A stretch of 64,000 bases of DNA. It comes from a bacterium HR17. GTDB lineage: Bacteria > Armatimonadota > Fervidibacteria > Fervidibacterales > Fervidibacteraceae. Positions 34,468 through 43,639 of the stretch are shown here, one piece after another; position 1 is the stretch's first letter; each line of letters opens with the position of its first letter. Made by a program: the position numbers and the translations under genes. The stretch is taken from assembly GCA_002898575.1 (NCBI GenBank), contig BEHT01000005.1, positions 1 to 64,000 of the forward strand, read 5' to 3'. The notes below the pieces were generated by a model. That model saw only the letters and a program-made list of their open reading frames with translations. It ran no database searches and was not told where the DNA came from.

Positions 34468-34499
34468 CGGCGCGCAGGTTCAAAAGGGGTGCGACCGAG

Positions 34500-34973
34500 A
34501 TGACCAAAACGCCGACGACCGTCAATAAAACAGCGGCTTACCATTTGACTGCGCGATGGCGTTGGGGCACATCGCCGATGGCGCCGGTCACGGTGACAGC
34601 GGTTTACTTGTGCGCTGAGTGCCGGCAGCGGTTGCCGACAGTGCTGTGGCTCTTACAACCTGCGGCGCACGCGTTCCTCATCGCCCACGACCTTCGCCCT
34701 GCCAACTCGTTGGAGCGGCGTGAGCTGCACTGCTGCGTTTGCGCGGCTATTGCGATGCTCCCCGATGAATTTGCTTACTCGGACGAACTGGCAGCCGAAG
34801 CGGAACGCAGTTTTAAAGAGCACAAACGCGACAAACGGGAAACCCTTTTTGATGCGGTAGAGATCGCCGCGATGGAAGCCGCCTATCGGCTGGAAGTGTT
34901 GGAAACACTTGAGGGGTGGCGCATCCTTGATGTGGACGATTTGCGACGCGAGGCGTTTGAGGAACCGGCGTAA
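34500..34973 (+). CDS. Unknown protein with two cysteine pairs
   Basis: The 157-residue protein has LCAEC near residue 40 and CCVCAA near 80, spaced as in a zinc-binding knuckle. The C-terminal half is charged and helical (LAAEAERSFKEHKRDKRETL, VEIAAMEAAYRLEVLE). No signal peptide or membrane segment is seen. I start at ATG 34500; a weak GGGGTG lies eight bases before it. No family is recognised. It lies between an oxidoreductase and a MEMO-type gene. Confidence 0.7.
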   Translation: MTKTPTTVNKTAAYHLTARWRWGTSPMAPVTVTAVYLCAECRQRLPTVLWLLQPAAHAFLIAHDLRPANSLERRELHCCVCAAIAMLPDEFAYSDELAAEAERSFKEHKRDKRETLFDAVEIAAMEAAYRLEVLETLEGWRILDVDDLRREAFEEPA

Positions 34974-35005
34974 GCACTGGCAGCGCCTGCGGGGGGTGAA
35001 TCGGC

Positions 35006-35905
35006 ATGGTGCGTCCGATGTGTGTCGCCGGGCTGTTTTACCCGCAGGAACCCCGCGCGTTGCGTCATTTGCTGGAACAGTGTTTCACCCACCGGTTGGG
35101 GCCGGGCGAATTGCCTACCCTCAACGAACGGGGCGAACGCCGCATCGTCGGGTTGATCGTGCCCCATGCGGGCTATGTCTACTCAGGCATGACAGCGGCG
35201 CGGGCTTACGCCGCTTTGGCGAAAGACGGTATCCCCCAAGTCGCCGTCATTTTTGCGCCGGCGCACTACCGCCTCGGTGCGCCGTTTGCCGTGTGGACAA
35301 AAGGGGCATGGGAAACGCCGCTAGGCTCGGTGCGTGTCGCTGAGGAAGTGGCAGCAGCCCTCGTCGCTGCCGACGCTGGCTACGCAGAGGATTTCGCCCC
35401 ACACTTAGGGGCGCAAGGGCAATGGGGCACTTTAGGACATGGCGAACACAGCATTGAGGTGCAACTGCCTTTTTTGCAATTTGTGTTCGGCGACCGCACG
35501 CCAGCGGTCGTGCCCATCGCGGTGAGCAGTCATGACCTTGTGACATTGCAACGGGCAGGCACAGTGTTGGGCGAAGTCATCACGAACTTGGGCGTAGACG
35601 CCGTGCTCATCGCCAGCTGCGATTTCTCCCACTATGAACCTCACACGATCGCCGAACAACGCGATGGCGAGACTTTGAAACGCTTAATAGCGCTGGACAC
35701 CGACGGTGTATGGGAGGCAGTGAAGCGTTACCCCAGTCAGTCCGATGTCCTTGTGGCTATCCCCGTCGTGGAAGCCGCGAAGGTTCTGGGCGCCACCGAG
35801 GGCGTCATCTTGGGCTACAGCACTTCAGGACAAATCACGGGCGATTTAGGGCAGGTGGTGGGTTATGGCGCCGCCGCTTTGATGTGTTCGGCACGGCACT
35901 CTTGA
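35006..35905 (+). CDS. amrB: AmmeMemoRadiSam system protein B (MEMO1 family)
   Basis: The 299 residues match the MEMO family, related to class III extradiol dioxygenases. Landmarks are RPMCVAGLFYPQEPRAL, GLIVPHAGYVYSGMTAARAY, ETPLGSVRVAEEV, LGHGEHSIEVQLPFLQ, ASCDFSHYEP and YSTSGQITGDLGQVVGYGA. The metal ligands of the dioxygenase fold appear kept (PHAGY, EHSIEVQLP, DFSHY). In many microbes it is encoded with AmmeA and a radical-SAM protein; neither is in this window. Its biochemical role is still unclear. A GGGGGGTG site precedes the ATG. Confidence 0.92.
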   Translation: MVRPMCVAGLFYPQEPRALRHLLEQCFTHRLGPGELPTLNERGERRIVGLIVPHAGYVYSGMTAARAYAALAKDGIPQVAVIFAPAHYRLGAPFAVWTKGAWETPLGSVRVAEEVAAALVAADAGYAEDFAPHLGAQGQWGTLGHGEHSIEVQLPFLQFVFGDRTPAVVPIAVSSHDLVTLQRAGTVLGEVITNLGVDAVLIASCDFSHYEPHTIAEQRDGETLKRLIALDTDGVWEAVKRYPSQSDVLVAIPVVEAAKVLGATEGVILGYSTSGQITGDLGQVVGYGAAALMCSARHS

Positions 35906-35923
35906 CTTTTGGAGGGATTTGCG

Positions 35924-36763
35924 ATGCACTGGCTTAAATGGATTGCTGTGGTCGCGTTGGCGGGCGTCTTGGCAGGATGTGGACGCTTGCAGACCGATCA
36001 GACGACGGAGCGACCGTCCCGCCCGCGCCGTCAATTGGTTGCGGCGCAGGCAACACCGCCGCGACCTGCGGCGACGGTGCCGGGCGCACCGAGCGCGCCG
36101 AGCGCTCCTGCGCCAGCCCAATCACCTGCAACTCCCGTAACGGCATCTACAGCATCGCCATCGGTGCCCCCCTCCCCGCAGGTGCCAGCAGCCACTTCGG
36201 CACCCGCCGTTGAAGGCAAGTCGGCGGCACCGACCCCACCGTCAAAGCCTTTTTCGCTGGCGGATGAAGCCCGTAGCCTCCGCGCCGGTCTGGAATCGCT
36301 GCGGTCACAGTTTGACCAGTTAGCGCCTGAGGAAATCCGAACGCGGCTGTTGTTGGCGGCGCAGAGTTTGAGTGAGATTGAAACCCGCTCCCCTGCGTTG
36401 GTGCTTTGGCGGACGGCGTTACGGCTGGAAGCCTTGCACAAGGGTGCGACGCCGGATGTCGCCGTCGCTAAAGCGTGGCTAATGCGGGCGCGCCAATGGG
36501 TTGCAGAGGAAGGCACCGGTTTAACTGCGCTGCAGAGCGCTGAGAAAGCCTTAACCGCCAACCGATGGACAGACGCCGTTGCCGCTCTGCGTGAGGCAGC
36601 GGAGCGGCTCAACGCCACCGACCAACTGAACGCCTTAGCCCAAACGCGTGCCAGCCTGTTGAGCGCACTGGAAGCGATGGAGCGACATAAACCTGCTGTC
36701 GCGCGGGCAGAGGTCAGTGAGAGCCTGAAAGGCATAGACCGCTTTCTGGCGGCGATTCCGTGA
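35924..36763 (+). CDS. Lipoprotein with proline/alanine-rich linker and helical domain
   Basis: The signal peptide ends in a lipobox (VALAGVLAGC). Residues ~30-105 are a low-complexity Pro/Ala/Ser/Thr linker, long enough to span a cell-wall layer. Residues ~110-280 are helical with TPR-like flavour (ARSLRAGLESLRSQFDQLAPE, LVLWRTALRLEALHKGATPD, AEKALTANRWTDAVAALREA). No catalytic motif is seen. From ATG 35924 (GGAGGG upstream) it has 279 residues. It follows the MEMO gene by 18 bases and may be co-transcribed. Confidence 0.78.
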   Translation: MHWLKWIAVVALAGVLAGCGRLQTDQTTERPSRPRRQLVAAQATPPRPAATVPGAPSAPSAPAPAQSPATPVTASTASPSVPPSPQVPAATSAPAVEGKSAAPTPPSKPFSLADEARSLRAGLESLRSQFDQLAPEEIRTRLLLAAQSLSEIETRSPALVLWRTALRLEALHKGATPDVAVAKAWLMRARQWVAEEGTGLTALQSAEKALTANRWTDAVAALREAAERLNATDQLNALAQTRASLLSALEAMERHKPAVARAEVSESLKGIDRFLAAIP

Positions 36764-36894
36764 CCTCACCGTAAATTTGCGCTCCATCAAAACCTTTCAG
36801 GCAACGCAGTCTTAACCTTGATGAACGGAAACATGTGGGTTCGGTGATTGCCTGCTGAACCCCTGCGGCTGGCGTTTCGGAGGTGACGACACCG

Positions 36895-37425
36895 GTGAGC
36901 GCTGCACCGTTGCAGACGGTAGAGGAAGCCCGTCCGCGCCTTTATGATTTGGCGGCGCGCCTGACTGCCGACCGCGAATTGCGAGAGGATTTAGTCAGCG
37001 AGATGACCCTGTTTTTGCTGGAACGGTGGAAAGAGTTGAGCGACAAGCCCGACGCTTATATCTTCCGCGCCTGCTACCGTCACGCCATTGATGTCCTGCG
37101 ACGGGGCAAAAGCGTGGACAGTAAGCAGCGCAACGGCGTCATCGTGGAAAGTCTTTGTGCGTTGTGCGAACGGTTGGGAGTTGACGAATGTCTTCTCGCC
37201 TGCTCGTTGAACGGGAATGACGACCCTGAAGCCATCGTGACCGCGCGCTGTTTGATGCGCGAACTGTTGGCGCGTTTGACCCCGACACAGCGAGAGGTGT
37301 TGCTGTTGTTGATGGAGGGTTACCGTCCCGCAGAAATCGCCGCAAAACGGGGCGTGTCCAAGCCGACTGTGACGAAATGCTTGCGGGTCATCCAGCGCAC
37401 CCTCGCCGAATTGCGCAACGCGTGA
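36895..37425 (+). CDS. RNA polymerase sigma factor, ECF-like
   Basis: The 176-residue protein has a region-2-like segment (RLYDLAARLTADRELREDLV, YIFRACYRHAIDVLRRGK) and a C-terminal region-4 helix-turn-helix (LTPTQREVLLLLMEGYRPAEIAAKRGVSKPTVTK). Such factors redirect RNA polymerase to a small set of promoters. GTG 36895, eight bases after GGAGGTGA, is preferred to a GTG inside that site. No anti-sigma gene adjoins it; the upstream neighbour is a lipoprotein and the downstream gene is convergent. Confidence 0.85.
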   Translation: MSAAPLQTVEEARPRLYDLAARLTADRELREDLVSEMTLFLLERWKELSDKPDAYIFRACYRHAIDVLRRGKSVDSKQRNGVIVESLCALCERLGVDECLLACSLNGNDDPEAIVTARCLMRELLARLTPTQREVLLLLMEGYRPAEIAAKRGVSKPTVTKCLRVIQRTLAELRNA

Positions 37426-37473
37426 CCACTTCAAGCCCACGCAGTAACGACTGCAGTGCCCCCTCGCTTTTGG

Positions 37474-39474
37474 TCACTTGGTCGCGTTCAGGCGCAGAGT
37501 GCCGCGCCACCATTCCACAGTTTTCCCCATCGCTTGTCCCAACGGGCGTAACGGGAGAAAAGTGCGGTTGCCCAGCAAAAATGGAGCGATACTGAGCGGC
37601 ACTGCCTCACCGTTTACCTGTAACGCAGCATGTCCGATGGTCGCCGCGATGTGCCGTGGACCCAAAACGGCTATCGCCTGTTTGCGCGTGTTGTCCCAAT
37701 CGACGCTACCGCCGCTGGCTTCCACCACAGCCCGCAACGGTCCGACGACGGTGTCGTTGCGAATGAACGCCGGCAGCGGGCTCTGGACGAGCCGTCCGTC
37801 TACCCAAACTTTGACCGGTCGGGCAGGCACCCACAGCCGCTGTCCGATCCGCAGGGGCGCGTCAACCGGCAACTCGTTGGCGGACGCCAACGCATGGACA
37901 TCCACGCCGAACCGTTCCGCCAAATCCTTCAATGTGTCGCCAGCGATAACCGTGTAGCGAAATCCGTGCAATGGCTGCAGTGCGGGTTGAACCGAGGTTG
38001 AGTTGGACGCCGACCGTTGGGGAAAAGCGACCCGAGGTGGCATCGGATGGGGTAAAACGCGCTCGGGTTCTGGCGCTTGCGCCGCTATCCCTGCCTCCCT
38101 CTGCGTTGGCAAGACAGCGCGCCCGACAACTGAGGAGGCGACGACGGGTTGCAAAGTCCGCTGTTGTTCGTTGAAAGCAACGACCGGTGCAGGAAGAACC
38201 GGCACTGCCGTTTGTTCAGGTGTTAGCTGCTTCGGCAGCGTCGTGGCTACCGTTGGCGAAGAAGAGAAAGTCGGCACCGAGCGAGATATAGCCAACGCGT
38301 TAGCGACTTTCGGGACGGCGTTGAGGGGAGCAGTTGAGAAACCAACCTGTCGGCTAAGTGCGAAAGGTTCTTCTTGAGGAGTGGGGAACTGCAACGGGCT
38401 GCGCGCGGTGACCGACGGCGTCGCCCGCTGAGGTTGAGCGACTTCCGTGCTGGAGAGCGCCGATGGAGAACGGACGGGCACCGAAGACGGTGTGACCGAC
38501 GCGTCAACGAAACGCAGAGGCCATCGCGTTGCCGACGGCACAGCCACTGTCGGCGCACCGCTATCAAAACGCGTCGGGTAGGGGGTTAGAAGGACGCACA
38601 GCGGGGCAATCGGGACTGACGGCACCATCAGCCGATGCGCACCGGTAAGGACCGCCAAACCTGTCCCTAATGTGGCACCGCCACGCGGGGGTGGCGCTGG
38701 AGCCACTTGGGATAACACGGGTTGGGCGACGCGATTTTGAACGACGACCAACACTTCGTTGGAAAAAATGCGGTGCTTGTCTTCGTTCAAGACCCACGCC
38801 TGCAGCAAATAAACGCCGTCGGGAAACAGCGGTTCGCCTGTCTGCGGGTGAGTGCTGGTCGTGTCCCAAGCGACTTGCACTTCCACTTGTTGACCGTGCA
38901 GCGTGCCCGTGTAGATGGACTGGTCTCGCGCCGTGGCTTGTTCGCGCGCCCGCACGACCAAGCCCCGCAACCCTTTCTCGTCACGGGCACGGACGAAAAT
39001 CATCACTTTACCCCGCACCAATTCGCCGCTGCGCGGTTGCAGGATTTCCACTTGAGCGGGGCGTTCTCCGCGCCCTTTCACTAGCGTCAGCGTTCCACTG
39101 CCCTCGCGCCCTTTGGCGTCCACAGCGCGAACGGTGATCGTGTAAATGGCGTCTGGAAATTGGCGCACACCGCGCCAAACCATGGTCAGTTCCACTTGCG
39201 GGGCAGGGGGGTCAATGGGAATAGGGTCGTTGCCTGGGTGTCCGTTCACAAACGGTTGGTAACGCATTAGGTTGACGCCGTCGGGGCTGACGAGGCGAAA
39301 CCGAATGGTGACCGTCTCCGCATCGGCAGGAATGACCGTACCGTCTTGGGGTTCCAAAAAAGAGACAACAGGGGCTCCCGGCGCTTGCGCTTGTCCTAAA
39401 CTCCCTACCAACGCACATACTGCGCTCACTAACCAGCGACGCACCACACAAGCCCATCGGTCGTCCCGCCACAT
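37474..39474 (-). CDS. Exported LysM protein with Ig-like N-terminus and copper-amine-oxidase-like stalk domain
   Basis: From ATG 39474 (GGAGGCG upstream) it has 666 residues. A signal peptide (VVRRWLVSAVCALVGSLGQAQA) is followed by two Ig-like beta domains (VSFLEPQDGTVIPADAETV; VEILQPRSGELVRGKVMIF). A long Ser/Thr/Pro-rich low-complexity linker follows. A LysM domain then appears (YTVIAGDTLKDLAERFGVDV, LRIGQRLWVP), which binds peptidoglycan or similar glycans. Last comes a 'copper amine oxidase N-terminal' stalk-type domain (VKVWVDGRLVQSPLPAFIRN, GNRTFLPLRPLGQAMGKTVE). The protein probably sits on the cell wall. It is divergent from the DAHP synthase leader region. Confidence 0.88.
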   Translation of the reverse strand: MWRDDRWACVVRRWLVSAVCALVGSLGQAQAPGAPVVSFLEPQDGTVIPADAETVTIRFRLVSPDGVNLMRYQPFVNGHPGNDPIPIDPPAPQVELTMVWRGVRQFPDAIYTITVRAVDAKGREGSGTLTLVKGRGERPAQVEILQPRSGELVRGKVMIFVRARDEKGLRGLVVRAREQATARDQSIYTGTLHGQQVEVQVAWDTTSTHPQTGEPLFPDGVYLLQAWVLNEDKHRIFSNEVLVVVQNRVAQPVLSQVAPAPPPRGGATLGTGLAVLTGAHRLMVPSVPIAPLCVLLTPYPTRFDSGAPTVAVPSATRWPLRFVDASVTPSSVPVRSPSALSSTEVAQPQRATPSVTARSPLQFPTPQEEPFALSRQVGFSTAPLNAVPKVANALAISRSVPTFSSSPTVATTLPKQLTPEQTAVPVLPAPVVAFNEQQRTLQPVVASSVVGRAVLPTQREAGIAAQAPEPERVLPHPMPPRVAFPQRSASNSTSVQPALQPLHGFRYTVIAGDTLKDLAERFGVDVHALASANELPVDAPLRIGQRLWVPARPVKVWVDGRLVQSPLPAFIRNDTVVGPLRAVVEASGGSVDWDNTRKQAIAVLGPRHIAATIGHAALQVNGEAVPLSIAPFLLGNRTFLPLRPLGQAMGKTVEWWRGTLRLNATK

Positions 39475-39551
39475 AACGCTCGCCTCCTCAATCGTCAACC
39501 GGTGACCAACCAGTTTATGCCACATTAGGGAGACATTGTAAACGGTGCCCG

Positions 39552-39580
39552 TTGACAAAACACCGCCGCTGCGTCAAAAT
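39552..39580 (+). promoter_or_regulatory. Probable promoter of the leader ORF and DAHP synthase
   Basis: TTGACA (39552-39557), a 17-base spacer and CAAAAT (39575-39580) form a good -35 with a fair -10. Transcription from near 39587 would leave a very short untranslated leader before the AGGAGGG site of the small ORF. Confidence 0.5.
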
Positions 39581-39604
39581 GTCAGGCGCAAGGAGGGATC
39601 GCAA

Positions 39605-39712
39605 ATGGAAGCGGCGATAGGTGTGGTAGTGCCTAAATGCAACGGTCGTGCTACCCTGCGTGCTTTTGACTTTGTGCCTTTCGTCGGCACCTTGTATTTT
39701 TGGCGCCGGTAG
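39605..39712 (+). CDS. Putative leader peptide of DAHP synthase, rich in Phe/Tyr/Trp
   Basis: A 35-codon ORF starts at ATG 39605, seven bases after a strong AGGAGGG site (39591-39597). Its second half reads FDFVPFVGTLYFWRR: six aromatic residues in 15, with Tyr31-Phe32-Trp33 in a row, the three end products of the pathway that DAHP synthase opens. The UAG stop (39710-39712) lies in the loop of a perfect hairpin whose 5' arm begins at the Phe32/Trp33 codons. A ribosome waiting for charged tRNA at these codons would cover that arm. The aroF start is 125 bases downstream. This is the layout of ribosome-mediated attenuation; no database match was possible here. Confidence 0.55.
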   Translation: MEAAIGVVVPKCNGRATLRAFDFVPFVGTLYFWRR

Positions 39713-39725
39713 GCACCGGCGCCAA
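39700..39725 (+). promoter_or_regulatory. Perfect hairpin overlapping the end of the leader ORF
   Basis: TTGGCGCCGGT (39700-39710), loop AGGC, ACCGGCGCCAA (39715-39725): an 11-bp perfect stem. The next bases are CCCCTCACG, so there is no U run and it is not a classic intrinsic terminator. It could pause polymerase, expose RNA to Rho, or act in RNA processing. Confidence 0.6.
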
Positions 39726-39837
39726 CCCCTCACGATGACCCCACACGATTAAACCATCATGACGCAACTCTTGTCAAGTCGTTATGTGACTTTGTCCGTC
39801 AAAATTCCCCCAAGCCTGAAACGGAGGTGCAGTGCAT

Positions 39838-40911
<1,074 letters not shown>

Positions 40912-40921
40912 GAGCGGCCGA

Positions 40922-40937
40922 TGTTTCATGTGAAACA
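40922..40937. promoter_or_regulatory. parS-like site 2 (between aroF and topA)
   Basis: TGTTTCATGTGAAACA, 38 bp after site 1. It is the same sequence as site 1 in the other orientation, 15 of 16 bases of the ParB-binding consensus. Confidence 0.78.
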
Positions 40938-41091
40938 TTACAGCGCTGCGGTCGGCAAGCCCCACCGACCGCGGCGCTGTTTTTCGCTGGCGTGCGTCAA
41001 AATAGCCCGTGCTCGGACCGCAGTGACTTTTAAAGGCGAGCCTCTCGCTTGAGGCAGCACCCTCCGTTCGTCTGCAGGAGGTGAAAAAAGC

Positions 41092-43557
41092 GTGGCACGG
41101 TCCCGATCGTCCCGAGGGGACAAACGGTCTGAAGGCGCAAAAAAGGCGCAAAAAGCGGCAAAAGCGCCGCAGCGCCGCTCCGCCCCAAAATTGATCATCG
41201 TGGAATCGCCGGCAAAAGCGCGAACCATTCAGCAAATCGTCGGAAAAGAGTTCGCCGTGGAGAGCACGATGGGGCATATCATGGACCTGCCCGAACGCAA
41301 ATTCGGCGTGGATGTGGATAACGGCTTTGAGCCTGAGTATGTCGTCCGCCCGCAACGGAAAGAGGTCATCAAACGGCTGCGGGAGGTCGCGCGCCAAGCC
41401 GAGGAGATTTTCTTGGCTTCCGACCCCGACCGCGAGGGAGAAGCCATTGCGTGGCATGTCGCCCAGGTCGTCCGCCGTCCCGATGCCAAGCGCATTGAAT
41501 TTCACGAAATCACAAAGCCCGCTGTTTTAAGAGCCCTTGAGCACCCTCGCACGATTGACGAGAACCTCGTCAACGCTCAACAAGCCCGCCGTGTCTTAGA
41601 CCGCATCTTCGGTTACACCCTCAGCCCTTTGCTCTGGCAAAAGGTCAAAAGAAACCTTTCTGCCGGTCGCGTCCAATCAGTCGCGTTGCGCTTGGTCGTG
41701 GAGCGCGAGCGAGAAATCCAAACCTTCATCCCGCAGGAATATTGGACGATCACCGCCACCCTGACGCCTCAAGACGAGGAGGCACCGTTCACCGCGCGCC
41801 TCATTCAAATCGGCGACCGCAAAGTCACGACGCCCGAACGGACAGAAGATGCATCGGACGAGAATGTCGACCGCGCTACAACGGCTGTGGAAGACGATAA
41901 AGCCATCGTCATCCAGAACCAAACCCACGCGCAGATGGTGGTCGCTTTGTTGGAGACGGCGCGTTACGCCGTTCAACGCGTGGCGCGGGGCGAACGCAAG
42001 CGAACGCCACCACCGCCTTTTATCACTTCCACCTTGCAGCAAGTAGCGTCCCGACGGCTGGGGTTTTCACCGACGCGCACCATGCGCGTCGCGCAACAAC
42101 TTTACGAGGGCGTGGATTTGGGTAATGAGGGCACTGTGGGGTTGATCACTTACATGCGCACCGATTCGCCCCGCGTCTCTGATGTCGCCCAAGAGCAGGC
42201 GCGGGAGTTCATCCGCCAACATTTTGGGGAGAGTTTTCTACCGACCAAACCCCGCCAATACAAAGCCCGCAAATCGGCGCAAGAAGCCCACGAAGCCATT
42301 CGCCCGACTTCCGTGTTTCGCACGCCGGAGCAGGTGCGCCCTTACTTGGACGATGACCAATTTGCCCTCTACGCCTTAATTTGGCGGCGTTTTGTCGCCA
42401 GTCAAATGGCGGACGCTCTCTATGACACCCTCACCGTGGAAGTGGCTGCCCACGCGCAAAGCCCTACAGTCGCCGACGATTGCCCCAAATGGTTGCAGGG
42501 TGTGACGGACTTCCTATTGCGGGCAACGGGGCAGGCGCTGCGTTTTGCAGGGTGGTTAGCGGTTTACGGCAGCGACGAGGACGACTCGGAGGCAGAAGGA
42601 ATCAACATCCCTGACCTTGAAGAAGGGGAACTGCTGCGCTTATTGGCGCTGACGCCACAACAGCATTTCACTAAGCCACCAGCCCGCTACACGCAGGCGA
42701 CTTTGGTTAAAGCCTTAGAGGAATTAGGCATCGGGCGTCCGTCCACTTACGCCCCGACAGTGGACACGATTCTCAAGCGCGGCTATGTTGCCTTGCAGGG
42801 CAAACAACTGGTCCCGACCCCGTTAGGTGTTCTCGTCTGCGATCGTTTGGTGCAATTCTTCCCGAACTTGCTAAGCGTCGGGTTCACGGCACAAATGGAG
42901 GAGCGATTGGACGAAGTGGAAGAGGGCAAACGCGATTGGCGGGAGACAGTGCGTTACTTTTACGAACCCTTCAAAGAAGCCTTGGAGCACGCCCAACAGC
43001 ACATGGATCGGGCAGGTGACGCCCCGACGGACCAAAAATGCCCTTTGTGTGGGGCTACCATGCACCTTAAAGTCTCGGCATACGGACCGTTTCTTGCGTG
43101 CGCGCGCTACCCAGAATGCCGAGCGCTCCTCCCGTTAGAGGAGGGCGCGACAAAAACTTGTCCGCGCTGTGGGGGTGTCATGGTGCGGCGCGGCAACAAC
43201 CAAGGGCATTATTTCGTCTGCTTGCGTTACCCCGATTGCCCCTCAGTAGAAGCCGGCGACGGTTTCGCTTTGGTCAATTGCCCAGAATGTTCCGAAGGGG
43301 TCTTGCTACCCAAGACAGTGCGCAAGGGGCGGATGAAGGGGCGTGTCTTTTTCAGTTGTTCACGCTATCCCCAATGTCAGTTCGCCACTTGGGACCGTCC
43401 AACCGAACGCCCATGCCCCCACTGTGGCAGCCCGCTTGCCGAACGGCGCAGCCGAAACGGCGCTACGACCCTTGTCTGCTTGCGCCCTGATTGCGACTTC
43501 GTTCAGGACACCGAAATTGTAACGCACCAAACGCGAGAGTCGCCGTCCGAACCATAA
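41092..43557 (+). CDS. topA: DNA topoisomerase I with four zinc fingers
   Basis: A type IA topoisomerase that relaxes negative supercoils. The TOPRIM domain has LIIVESPAKARTI and the metal motif DPDREGEAIAWH. The active-site Tyr is Tyr354 in LITYMRTDSPRVS. GIGRPSTYAPTVDTI closes the core. The C-terminus has four Cys4 zinc fingers beginning CPLCGAT, CPRCGGV, CPECSEG and CPHCGSP. A basic Lys/Arg-rich tail of ~30 residues precedes the core at the N-terminus. The start is GTG 41092 after GGAGGTGA. Length (821) is normal. The gene is bracketed by two pairs of parS-like sites. Confidence 0.97.
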   Translation: MARSRSSRGDKRSEGAKKAQKAAKAPQRRSAPKLIIVESPAKARTIQQIVGKEFAVESTMGHIMDLPERKFGVDVDNGFEPEYVVRPQRKEVIKRLREVARQAEEIFLASDPDREGEAIAWHVAQVVRRPDAKRIEFHEITKPAVLRALEHPRTIDENLVNAQQARRVLDRIFGYTLSPLLWQKVKRNLSAGRVQSVALRLVVEREREIQTFIPQEYWTITATLTPQDEEAPFTARLIQIGDRKVTTPERTEDASDENVDRATTAVEDDKAIVIQNQTHAQMVVALLETARYAVQRVARGERKRTPPPPFITSTLQQVASRRLGFSPTRTMRVAQQLYEGVDLGNEGTVGLITYMRTDSPRVSDVAQEQAREFIRQHFGESFLPTKPRQYKARKSAQEAHEAIRPTSVFRTPEQVRPYLDDDQFALYALIWRRFVASQMADALYDTLTVEVAAHAQSPTVADDCPKWLQGVTDFLLRATGQALRFAGWLAVYGSDEDDSEAEGINIPDLEEGELLRLLALTPQQHFTKPPARYTQATLVKALEELGIGRPSTYAPTVDTILKRGYVALQGKQLVPTPLGVLVCDRLVQFFPNLLSVGFTAQMEERLDEVEEGKRDWRETVRYFYEPFKEALEHAQQHMDRAGDAPTDQKCPLCGATMHLKVSAYGPFLACARYPECRALLPLEEGATKTCPRCGGVMVRRGNNQGHYFVCLRYPDCPSVEAGDGFALVNCPECSEGVLLPKTVRKGRMKGRVFFSCSRYPQCQFATWDRPTERPCPHCGSPLAERRSRNGATTLVCLRPDCDFVQDTEIVTHQTRESPSEP

Positions 43558-43570
43558 CTGAGCCTCGGCA

Positions 43571-43586
43571 TGTTTCATGTGAAACA
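43571..43586. promoter_or_regulatory. parS-like site 3 (just after topA)
   Basis: TGTTTCATGTGAAACA, 14 bases after the topA stop codon; identical to site 2. Confidence 0.78.
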
Positions 43587-43614
43587 CTGCCGCGTCCTGC
43601 CCGCCCGACCGCAC

Positions 43615-43630
43615 TGTTTCATGTGAAACA
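43615..43630. promoter_or_regulatory. parS-like site 4
   Basis: TGTTTCATGTGAAACA, 44 bp after site 3 and ten bases from the end of the epimerase gene; identical to sites 2 and 3. Confidence 0.78.
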
Positions 43631-43639
43631 ATGCAACGG

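Noticed and set aside
39700-39725. Intrinsic terminator
   Set aside because: The stem is perfect but the following bases are CCCCTCACG on one side and A-rich RNA on the other; no U run exists, so I list it only as a hairpin.
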